From the NCBI GenBank assembly GCA_000827265.1, contig KN834825.1:78764-142763 (forward strand): a stretch of DNA of 64,000 nt. The letters run 5' to 3'. Below the pieces are notes generated by a model that worked only from the letters and a program-made list of their open reading frames with translations, was not told where the DNA came from and did no database searches. Of the stretch, positions 34,367 to 44,493 are shown piece by piece. A program made the translations under genes and the position numbers. The stretch comes from Collybiopsis luxurians FD-317 M1. Lineage: Eukaryota > Basidiomycota > Agaricomycetes > Agaricales > Omphalotaceae. Position 1 is the stretch's first letter; each line of letters begins with the position of its first letter.

Positions 34367-37084
34367 ATGACGAAGTGCTCAAGCTGCAGCAATGAATATC
34401 CATGGATGACCATAGATACTTGTTTTGTATGCCGTGAGTTGAGCGGAAAATCCAATGTCGAGAAGCAAATGATTCGGGTTTGTGATCATTTGCACCTGAA
34501 CCTTAGTGATTTATTACAATTGATGTTTTTCTTTCACCTCAGGCTAAGCCAAGATGTCTGAGCTGCAGTCACATATACGCTGAGCTTGAGAATCCATTGT
34601 GCCAGAGTTGTGCCTTACATTGGGGTCAGCAAAATCGTACCTTTATCTTCACAAATCTACAATCTTATCACTAACTCTCAGCGGAACAACCTGTGCTCCC
34701 GGCACCATTATCCCACTTGTCAAGTGTAGCTGAGCAGCTTAGGCTGGTCAAAGCAGGCGAGGTGGCTTCACGCATTCTTTCATCAGCTCAACAACATCGG
34801 CAGAGTGCCTCAGACACTCGTTTACAGCCAGTTGTTTCACGTCCTCAAAACTCAAGCCTTCGCAAAGCAACAGCTGCTATTTCTGGTAAAAGAACACTGA
34901 CACTCACAAAAGCTGTGCTTGATACAGCTCATCACAAACGGTCTGGATCTATTCAGATATGTTCTTCATTCTGGGTCAGTAAAAAGAAGAAGGTTGGTGA
35001 AAAACTCGAACAGGTGCTTGCCACTCATATTGTTTCATTTGAATTACATGCATCGACTTCTACCTCAGCTGGACCGATATAGCATTGACCAGATGTTTCT
35101 CAAGGAAACACTTGTAAAGGTTGCCTTTGAGAGTATTTTGGTGTTGACTCGGGAAGCTTATGAGTAAGGCAACCCAGGAATGTCCAAGCAGATTAACACG
35201 TAAGTATCTTAGACATATCTAATCTTCAAAATCTTATTTGCATACTTGAGACGAAACATTTCGTATCATTCTCACACAACTAGATCGCAACATTCATATC
35301 TCAATATGACTGAGCTCAAGCTCAAGACAGTGGATGGACTGCTTCAACATTTTGCCAATCTTGGCTATGTCAGTGCGCAGCAAGTTGCCGCAAGAAAATT
35401 AAGTATACGTCTGATTATTGAAGAACGATTCTTGGTATGTTTTCATTATTCATGCAATGGTCTACTATGTTCATCAGTCGGTTGGCCTCAAGATGACACA
35501 TGGGATGAGCATTTAGTTGGTGAATCTGGACGACTCTCTGTTGCTAGTGCTACTGGTCATACATCTAGCACAAGTGCTCATTGCAACCGCAGTTCAGCAT
35601 CACTTCAGAAGCGGAAGCTGACAGACCAAGAATCCCACAGCAGCAGCAACAGCCGTAATAGCAGTGAAGGTCTATCTGCTATTATTCGGACCAGTGCCTT
35701 TCGGCCACGAGTATTCTATTCTCGCAAAGTCTTATTGCAGACATTCAAATTTAAGAAGGTAGCCTATGATGCAGATACCCGCCAGTTTTCTGCAGAGCCT
35801 GAGGCCTGAGGACAAAGAAATAATGCTTTCATTGAACTGGCAGCGTGACCTTGAACAACGCTGCCGCCATGAAAGGGATTCATGCTATATTGGTAGTGGT
35901 TATTCAAAAAATGTCTTCTATGTGAGTGAAATATTGATTTCTGCTGCGCTATCCCAGTCTGACATTAGCCATTGATGTGTTTGATGACCAGGCTCATGTG
36001 GAGGGCAAAGAATATGCATTTGCTCAGCATAACGCAAGCTATTCTGAAGAGGAAAATTCTAAGTTTCTGCGAGCAGAGTTTGAGAATCTGGCAGATGCAT
36101 CACTCTTTGCAGAAGAATTTAAGGCTCACCTTCATCAAGAAGGCGTGCAATTTCCAAGTAAGTATGGGTTTCTTCATTTTTATTGCTTCTAATCACCAAT
36201 GCTTTAGATTTTTATTTCAATTATGATGGTGCATTTATTGGTGTTCTTCAGCCTGAATTTTATCAGAACGATTCAGACGTGGCAGCATTCAGGGAATTCC
36301 TGGTGACACCTCTATTGCCTTGCGATGAGGCAGACCCACCACCTGTCAAATATACAGGCAACCTCGGTGTAGGTGAAGCTCCCCGAGACCGTGTCATTTT
36401 CTTGATGCATGCTTATGCTCATTATACATATGTGGCATCTCAAAAAACACTTCTCTTGTGCGACCTTCAAGGTGAGCTTTACAAGTACTGGCATCACTGA
36501 GCCTCTTCCTGACATTCAGCTAGGTACATATGACAAACAGAAAGTATTGTGTTTGATTGATCCCCAATCGCACAGGTCAGTCTCGAAACATATTTCAGGG
36601 GTAGAATCTGATGCTATCTCAATATGATAGTGATGCTAACAGCAATGAACGTGTGTATTGGGATGGTGGCCCCTCAGTGATGGAAGCATATGTTAACCAT
36701 CATATGGAGCAGGAAGGCGGCTGTCATAAGAACATGTTCTGCTCAGCACTTCAGCTTCAATCTGAGAGCTGGGTGGAACTTCTGCGTTATGCAGAGATAA
36801 ACATACGCCTACTGTTATGCTTTTATCACTTTCGGATTGAATGTGTCTCTGTCACTTTGCCAGTCTTTCCCTCTCCTCTCATTGATCTCATAAGCGTTGT
36901 GCATCAACTATTACAATTTCATCTTACTGGATACTATTTCTTTTACACTATATCGTACTTCACTGGAATAATTATGTGTCTCGGATTGCAGATTACAAAT
37001 TTATCTGGAATTTCTAAGAGCCCAGGTCAGATTCATTATCTAGGTGGTCTCAATAGACTGCACTCGAACTCTAGCTTGGGTTGA
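34367..37084 (+). pseudogene. Alpha-type protein kinase, frameshifted by a 7-bp tandem duplication
   Basis: Atypical Ser/Thr kinase of the alpha-kinase (MHCK/eEF2K-like) class, expanded in mushrooms. Exons: 34367-34477, 34543-34624, 34682-35013, 35069-35163, 35284-35921, 35992-36157, 36208-36471, 36524-36575, 36631-37084. The N-terminus carries Cys-x2-Cys pairs (CSSC..CFVC, CLSC..CQSC). Kinase marks include FHYSCNGLL, GSGYSKNVFYAHVEGKEYAFAQ (nucleotide loop), FYFNYDGAFIGVLQPEF, FTGN-like YTGNLGVG, CDLQGTYDKQ and LIDPQSH. The frame breaks at a perfect tandem CCTGAGG at 35798-35811; removing one copy makes the model divide exactly into 728 codons. The usual G-rich C-terminal zinc-binding end is replaced by YWDGGPSVMEAY and an odd hydrophobic tail, so the true 3' end is uncertain. 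Confidence 0.8.
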
Positions 37085-37424
37085 GTTTGTAATACATAAA
37101 GGGAACTCACGTAGACTGAGTCTCTAAGGGTTGAATACGGTAGACGTACGGTCCATAAGGTGGTGACACGGTCACATAGTTGCCGACCGAATATCATCGC
37201 GTCATGCTCAAGGACCCCGGACTTGACGGACAGCACTTTGATCAAGCCGAAACTTGACCTTGTCCTCCAGGGCAACGGTATTCATATTCCATCGTCTTCC
37301 ATTATGTATGGGTTTTTCGGTTGCTGCTTGATCGGGTGAAAATGAGTTGATGTCACGCTCTCATATGATTGTTTCTATCAAAGAGAATGAGAAAGGCAAA
37401 CCTTGCTTTGAAAACGCCAAATCA
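37085..37424. other. Intergenic, no gene seen
   Basis: Short interval between the alpha-kinase and the protease; nothing recognised. Confidence 0.5.
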
Positions 37425-37430
37425 TATAAA
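37425..37430 (+). promoter_or_regulatory. TATA box of the aspartic protease gene
   Basis: TATAAA in the context ATCATATAAAGG, about 92 bases upstream of the ATG at 37522. Confidence 0.5.
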
Positions 37431-37521
37431 GGTGGAGTATTTCTGCCTGCTTCCTTACGGCTCCCTCCGTGTCAGCCTTCCAACCTTTGTCGCTCCTTCT
37501 GCTTTCACTTCTGATCGCAAG

Positions 37522-39253
37522 ATGCTTTCCCGTCACTCCTTGTTAACTTTTGTCGCCCTCGCATTGAGCGTTGCGGCCAGCCCAGTTGTGGTCGTCGACC
37601 GCTCCCCGACCCTTTCTATTCCTCTCACTCGAATGAATAATTTCAACAGTGGTCATAACATCATTGCCCACGATCAAGCCAGGCTTCAGAGCTTCAGAGA
37701 CCAGGCTAACACTCCTGCTAGCGGGCAAACTCTCACCAAGAGACAAGCAGCACCAGTCACCAACGCAGGGGTCAACTATGTGGCTTCTGTCAGCATCGGT
37801 GCTGACAATTCTCAATGTAAGCGTCACTGACTGCGAAGAATTAATACTTTCTCTCATACGGCGTGGTTAAGACCGGTTACTCGTCGACACCGGAAGTTCG
37901 AACACTTGGGTAAGGATTTTTAGCGGAAGGTACTCCAATATGCGCATCTCCTTATCACATATATGGGTATAGGTGGGAGCGAATCAACCCTATACACCAT
38001 CATCCACATCCACCGACACGGGACATTCGGTTTCTGTCTCCTATGGATCGGGAAATTTCTCTGGTCTGTATTTATTCAAGATGCACTCACCCTCCTTTCT
38101 TCATTAACATCGCCATAGGAACCGAGTATACTGATCAAGTCACCCTCGGTCCATCTCTCGTCATCCAAGAACAAAGTATCGGAGTTGCTAATCAATCCCA
38201 AGGCCTCGGTCAATTGGACGGCATCTTGGGGTAAGTCACCCACAACTTTCAATGAATATATTTGACAGTTACTAGTATTGGTCCTCAGGACTTAACCATT
38301 GGTAGTGTCCAAGATGAGCTGTCCATACCGACAGTGACAGACAACCTGTTCTCGCAAGGGACTATCGACGAGAATTTAGTTGCAATTTCATTTGAGCCGA
38401 CGACTTCTGAATCGGAGGTCAATGGTGAACTCTCCTTCGGTGACTATATTTCCGTAAATGTTCAGATATAAGACACTATACTGAGCCATCTTTTTGGTCT
38501 AGGTCGCACGGATAGTAGCAAGTTCACTGGTAACATCGATTACGTGTAAATTTTGTTCGTTTTGTTAAGTAGCGAGAGCGACTAAGTGGTCCCTTGTAGG
38601 CCAGCGATCGGTCCCTATTGGGGCATTGAGCAGAGTATCACATATGGCTCTACCTCCATCCTCTTTCCTGCTGTGGGCATCGTTGACACGGGTACAACAT
38701 TGCTGTTGTTACCTACTGAAGCCCTCAATGAATACATTCAAGCCACGGGAGTACGCACCACTGATTCCATTGTATATTATGGCCTTTGACTTTTAATTTG
38801 AATTGGCAGGGTGTCAAAGATGAAAGCACGGGTTTGTACTCAATTACTTCGGACCAATTCAATAACCTCGAGAATTTGGACTTCAACATTGGCGACGTAA
38901 GCTCTATTGCCTGTTATCAAAGTGTATCAGGTATACTGACCAAACTTTTGCTAAAGACCACTTACTCCTTGACCCCAAATGCTCAAATCTGGCCCCGTTC
39001 CTTGAACACGGCCATTAATGGTACAGAGGATGGTATCTATCTCGTCGTTGGTGATGCCGGTATGTTATGACTCCTTTGGATTTGTGAGAAAACCTACCAA
39101 CACACATATGGCGTAGGTCCTCTCGGTACTGATCCAAGCGCTGCTTTTACCAATGGTTACGTCTGGCTCGAGCGGTTCTATTCAGTTTATGATAGTGGGA
39201 ATTTGCGTATGGGATTTGCCACTACACCCTTCACAACAGCTCTCATTAACTGA
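37522..39253 (+). CDS. Secreted pepsin-like aspartic protease (polyporopepsin type)
   Basis: An A1-family acid endopeptidase, secreted. It begins with the signal peptide MLSRHSLLTFVALALSVAASP, then a pro-region with a KRQ processing site before the mature domain. Active-site motifs are LLVDTGSSNTW and IVDTGTTLLLLPTEA; VSYGSGNFSG (flap), DGILGIGPQDLTIG and the C-terminal ERFYSVYDSGNLRMGFA complete the fold. Ten exons (37522-37816, 37872-37909, 37973-38063, 38119-38230, 38276-38439, 38503-38545, 38600-38750, 38810-38896, 38957-39059, 39117-39253) sum to exactly 406 codons plus stop. The fourth intron uses the acceptor at 38275, because only this gives ILGIGPQDL. No lesion seen; relic copies of its 3' end lie downstream. 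Confidence 0.94.
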
Positions 39254-41000
39254 GAAGGTGGAGTGGACAAGTTCATACCTACTTCGTAAGCTAGTTGACT
39301 ATTCCGTAACTATTTAAGTCATGGTAAAGCGAGTTGCAAGATAAATAGTTCAACTGGAGAATGCTATAACAATCACAAATACATTCTAGACGACTCGGAA
39401 CTACTGCGTGTGGGATTTGCCGCTATAGTATGCCTCTCACAACCACTACTACTCATGGAGAAGTTTGAGTAGGAACATTCCCATCCCCTTCTGTGTAAAC
39501 TACTCGGCATATACTATGATAGAGTCACTGAGTTGCAAGACAAAAGTCACTTCAAAATAAAAGCCGGGCAGCTTCAAATGTTCAATTTGCGGCGCAAGCG
39601 CCCTTCGTTAGGGCAGCAGGGCTCAGCACCGTACCTGTATCTTACGGTGTATACGGTCGGTGACTAATACGGTTACGGTTCTATACCGTGTCGGCTAAGT
39701 CCATTCCGAGCACGATACAGGTACAGGTTCAATTGGCCGTAAACCGTAAACACCCAACCGTAATACGAACCCACCGGTTTCTACAAGGTCACTTCTGATT
39801 AACTCAATGTCCTTAAGAATTTAGACTTCAATATTGGTGGTGTAAGCTTTATTGCCTGTTATCAAAGTGTATCAGCAGTGCTGACCAATTTTTGCGAAAG
39901 ACCATTTTCTCCTTGACCCCAAATGCCCAAATCTGGCCCCGGTCTCCTGAACTCCATCATTGGTGGTTCAGAGGATGGTATCTATCTCGTGGTTAGTGAC
40001 GCTGGTAGGTTATCGCTGATTCGGATTTTGAGAGCACATACTACTAACAAAAATGCGGCCTAGGTAACTCAGAATTTGCTTTTTTCAATGGTTACGTCTG
40101 GCTCGAGCGGTTCTATTCGGTTTATGATAGTGGGGAGCGACCGCATTTAGGATCGCTACTGTGCCGTTCATAACAGCGACTACGAACTGAGAAGGTGTAG
40201 TAGACAAGTTCATACCTCCTTCGTAAGCGAGTTGATCTTTTCGGTACTAAACGGTAAGTAACGAGCTATGATGGTATAGCGAGTTGCGAGATAAACAGTC
40301 ACTGACACTTAACCATACTGTATAAGTACGACCGTGAGAAACTGTTCTAGCCCCTAGGTGAATCGCCGTTTGTGGAACTTTCCATTACCGCTATCGCTAA
40401 CGGACAAGGTTGAGTGGGAATATTTTTCCATCCCCTTCCGCGAAAACTCCTTGGCAAATGTCTAGGAAGTATCTATGTGACATATAGTAGAGTCACCGAG
40501 TTGTGAGACAAAAGTCACTTCAAAATGAAAGGAATCTGATATAGGGAGTTAGTAGCCAAATTTTCGCAGTGCGTGGCGTACAAATGTTCATGCAGGAGTC
40601 AGAGCTTACATCATGCGCGCGCGCGCACCGCTAATATCATTGAAAATAAATCCTATGAAAAAGAGTACATACTTACCTCCGAGGAAATCCATTCATGTCT
40701 CGAAAGTTTGTATTCTGTTTAAGATAGTAGGAACTTGACATCACGTCCGCCTTTCGCAACTGCTACTTCAAACTGAGAAGGTTGGATGGTACTAGCAAAC
40801 TATTTGATTTTTGGCAAAGACCCCCAGTACATACAACAAGCTGCGAGATAAGAAATCGCACCAGATAACTCTAAATGAAGAAAGGAAAAAATGAGAACCG
40901 AAAGATACCAGAAGTACAAAAAAGGAACAGTTTATTGAGTCCATGAAAAATGATATATATAAGTTTCGATCCAAGCTGTCGGTGAGCGCAGTGACCTGTA
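39254..41000 (+). pseudogene. Relic copies of the protease 3' end
   Basis: Positions 39806-40190 align with the last 430 bases of the protease gene, intron included (TTTAGACTTCAATATTGG, CAAATCTGGCCCCG, ATGGTTACGTCTGGCTCGAG), with frameshifts. Shorter decayed pieces of the final exon occur at about 39405-39470, 40340-40400 and 40690-40790. The spacer CACTGAGTTG..GACAAAAGTCACTTCAAAAT also recurs (39525 and 40496). None can encode a protein. An inverted-repeat element (39625-39780) sits between them. Confidence 0.75.
39625..39780. repeat. Palindromic GTATAC/ACGGT-rich element
   Basis: An 11-base perfect inverted repeat, GTACCTGTATC at 39631-39641 and GATACAGGTAC at 39714-39724, encloses a GTATACGGT/TATACCGT-rich core. 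A further tract rich in ACCGTAA follows. Same style as 26559-26700. Confidence 0.5.
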
Positions 41001-42320
41001 TTACAAGCACACCATCCATTTAGGTGGTAGCAACAGATATCTAGCTCTTGGCTGGAATTTTTTTCTCAGTAAAAAGACACCTTTATGAAGCAGTCTGTGC
41101 TTACCCCATGCAGCGAGATTTGCATCCTCATGATCTAGATTATCTGTGAGATCCCTCCACTCCTTCACGACGCGCAGCATCTTTTTACATTTGGCCTCTA
41201 GTTGAGTATTGGCTTCTTTCCCCAAAGGCAAGTATATCAGGGAGCCGGCAGCATTGCTATCGGCGAGATGACCATAACCTATTCTGCTCTCCGCACGACC
41301 CTCTCCTCTTACAACATCCACCATAAGCTCAACCGCCTTGTCCGGGTCACCCTTTTGCTGGCCATAGAATGTGTCAAAGAAGGACTGACCCTTCTTCATT
41401 GCCACGTCGTATGCCGTGTCAGAACCCGAGGGTGCATGTTGCGGATAGCCGAGTATATTTGACTCTGTACGGAACCCAGCAGGTTCGGCAATGATGATCC
41501 GAATACCAGGATATTTTGAAAAGTTTTCCTTCGCGAGAGTTTCGCTGTAAACTGTCAAACATCCGCGTGAGATAGGAATTCGGACAGAGATAAGTTAGGC
41601 TTTACCTCGAAGGGCCGCTTTTGAAGCGGCATATATTGCTAAATACATATAGTCAATGGACATATATATTCTCAAGACGGCCAAAAAAGCTTACAAAGAC
41701 TCTATTAGCATTTGTCAGTAATCATCAAAGATAGAAGATGGGAGCGAAGATACCTCAAGTGGCTCCCAGCTACTCCGACTGCCAATCATGACAATCGTGC
41801 CTTCATTCCTGCTGCGCATCTGCGGTAGAAGAGCAGTGGTCAACGCAGCCGGACCATAGAAATTTGTTTGAAACTGGGATTGAAAGTCGGCCAAACTGTA
41901 CCAGAAGAATCCATGAGCACATAGTGAGTTGGGAAGTGTAGTCGAAAGTTAACATACGTGGCATCCTCTGCAAATATCTTCAAAGGAAAGCCTGCGTTGT
42001 TTATCAATACATCGACCCTGCCCCAGAACGACAGAGCTTCTTGGGCTTTTTTCTTTATCGTCTCTTCGTCTACACTGATATCCAGCTGCATTGTTCGGAG
42101 GTTGTCAGATTTTGGAAAAAAGTCTGGTTTTTGGATGGAAGCGAGATTCCTAGCAGTGGCGATAACTCGATCGCCTCTACGAAGGATGGCCGTGACGAAT
42201 CGACGGCCGAACCCAGATGAAGTTCCTTCCAACAATGAGTTAAACTTGCATTACGGATGATGGTCGTGAAAACATTGAGTAGAGCTTACCCGTAATAAGC
42301 CAAACTCGAGGTGAAGCCAT
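41001..42320 (-). CDS. Short-chain dehydrogenase/reductase, copy 1
   Basis: An NAD(P)-dependent classical SDR; substrate unknown. The first exon (42290-42320) encodes MASPRVWLITG. The next completes the cofactor motif as TGTSSGFG, and downstream are LDISVDEETI, WGRVDVLINNAG, the catalytic Ser in IGSRSSW, YAASKAAL (Y-x3-K) and IAEPAGFRTE. Introns at about 42226-42289, 41895-41956, 41688-41754 and 41552-41608 join in phase. The C-terminus (EAKCKKMLRVVKEWRDLTDNLDHEDAN) is longer than in minimal SDRs and shared with copy 2. It ends at the stop at 41001. Intact. Confidence 0.9.
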
Positions 42321-43214
42321 GAAGATCTTGAGCAGAAAATTACAACGCAGCAAAGCTCATGAACTTGCGCAAGATATAGCAATCCGCCGCACCATGATTT
42401 TTAATTTCCCAATAAGACCGCCGGTAAGCAAGGAAGGAGGTATTTCGAGACCCAACAGAAGTGCGGTACTTCCTGGCTACACGGGCTGACAGGGACTGAT
42501 AGACAGGCCCACACGATGGATTTTTTTTCTTCCGTCGCTCCGATGTTCTCCGGTCCCTTTTCCAGAGGTACTGCATCCTCGAAAAGAAAAGGAGTTGCGT
42601 GCGGAGAGTGGATTTGAGTCTGCGGTGTCGTATCTTCGAGAGGTCTCCTCGTACAAAGGCTCCCTAATCGCTAACAAGCTCGCACTATAGATCGCATCCT
42701 CATGGACTCAATCCATCTCGATCGAGCGCCTGTATCTGCTTTCGGCTCGAATTCCTTTAGATCTCTCTAGATCCTTTTGAAACATTAAGGTGTGCTGCGA
42801 AGCTGATGGATAAGCGGGCGGCATGAAAAGCGGACATGATAATGGAGTACGTGTGAGTTCTGCTCTTGCTAATCTCCCGCTTATAGTGATGGGCAACGAT
42901 TCTGAATATCCCAAAATCACCGAGGGGCTTTAGTAATGCCTCAATGAATCCCTGGAGCGCGCCCGAGATTACATATGTGGCGTACCGGAGATAACGCCTT
43001 GGTTAGCCAGTTGAACATCGAGAAAACATCATCGCGTATTTTTGTGAACGGCAGGACCGGTAAAAAAAATATGTATAGGATCGCCGGATCCTCGGGTTTT
43101 TCCGTTCCGCGGCACATCTTTTAGGCATTTCATCTTCATAAATAGACATTTGTGCTTATTCTGTCGTGAGTCCTGTCAATGATAACGACTCTAGCAGTAC
43201 TGCAATTCATCAAC
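42321..43214. other. Intergenic between SDR copies
   Basis: No gene recognised. This interval is the upstream region of copy 1 and the downstream region of copy 2. Confidence 0.5.
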
Positions 43215-44493
43215 CTAGAAACCGGCGGAAGCAAGAGCTCTAATTCTGTCCTGGAAGGCTCGGTAAGCATGAAGGGAACCGAGAAAAAAGAAACGCAAAG
43301 CACCCCATCTTGTCAAGTCGACGCTGTTCGTATCATCATGATCCAAATTATCCGTGACATCCTTCCACTTCTGAACTACCTGGATCATTTTTGTACACTT
43401 GGCCTCCAAATCATTGTTAGCCTCCCTTCCCAGAGGTACGTATATCGGCGATTCCGCTCTGCCTCCACCCAATCGCTCGACTGATTTCCCTTCTCGTCTC
43501 ACGATGTCCACGATAAGTTCTACCGCCTTTTCAGGATCGCCTCTCTGTCTCCCATCTAACGATGTGTACAGTTGCATGCTCTTCTCCCGAACAGAATCAT
43601 AAGCTGGGTCAGGATTCCGCGGAATTTGCATAGGATACCCTAGTACGTTTTGCTCCGTTCGAAAGCCGCTGGGTTCAACGATAATAACACGAATGCCGGG
43701 GAATTGCGATGAAAGCTCTTGGGCGAGAGATTCGCTGTATACTGTGAGAGGCATATGTCAGATAAGACTTGATGTAAATGTACAATCACACCTCGAAGGG
43801 CTGCTTTGGACGAGGCATATAAGGCTATTGATCAGTAAGATATATCATTCCGCTGTCCATTGGGCCTTTAACAGCTTACAGAGAGTCTGCAAAAGTTCGT
43901 TGTCGCCAGGGGGGCGAAGATGAAGGGGGAAAACTCATACTTCAATGGGATTCCAGCTGCTTCTACTGCCAATCATGATGATTGTCCCTTCATTTCTACT
44001 ACGCATCTGGGGCAGAAGTGCAGTGGTCAATGCAACTGGACCGTAAAAGTTGGTCTGAAACTGCTTATGAAGATCTGCTAATCTGTAATATCATTAAGAC
44101 ATGTATTTGCTTGAGAACCAGAGAATAACGCACGTAGCATCCTCGGCAAGGATCTTCAATGAATAGCCAGCATTGTTTACCAAGACGTCAACCCTTCCCC
44201 AAAACGATAACGCTTCCCGCGCCTTATCTTTGATCGTTGCCTCATCTGCACTGACATCCAGCTCCATTGTTCGGAGATGTTCAGATTGAGGAAAAATGTC
44301 CGGTCTTTGGATAGACTTGAGATTCCTAGCACTTGCGATTACTCTATCGCCTCTACGAAGGATAGACGAGACGAATCGCCGCCCAAATCCAGAGGAAGTT
44401 CCTGCATCATGATCCAGAATGTTCTGAGAGTTTCTTGAAACTACTTGTTAAGGAAAGCTCACCGGTTATAAGCCATACCCTGGACGTCGACAT
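43215..44493 (-). CDS. Short-chain dehydrogenase/reductase, copy 2
   Basis: A tandem paralogue of the SDR at 41001-42320, same strand and same intron positions. MSTSRVWLITG, then SSGFGRRFVSSILRRGDRVIA, LDVSADEATIKDKAREALSFWGR, VDVLVNNAG, IGSRSSWNPIE, YASSKAAL and IVEPSGFRTEQNVLGYP can be read across exons. The C-terminal half (from about 43754 down) is a continuous exon ending at 43215. No lesion was seen. Sequence similarity to copy 1 is high in the core and lower in the last 40 residues. Confidence 0.9.

Noticed and set aside
35165..35167. Apparent nonsense codon (TAA) in the alpha-kinase
   Set aside because: It falls inside a 120-nt GTAAGG..ACTAG intron (35164-35283) whose removal keeps the frame.
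35435..35477. Apparent 43-nt intron in the alpha-kinase
   Set aside because: Removing it breaks the frame, and the unspliced sequence FLVCFHYSCNGLL matches the family.
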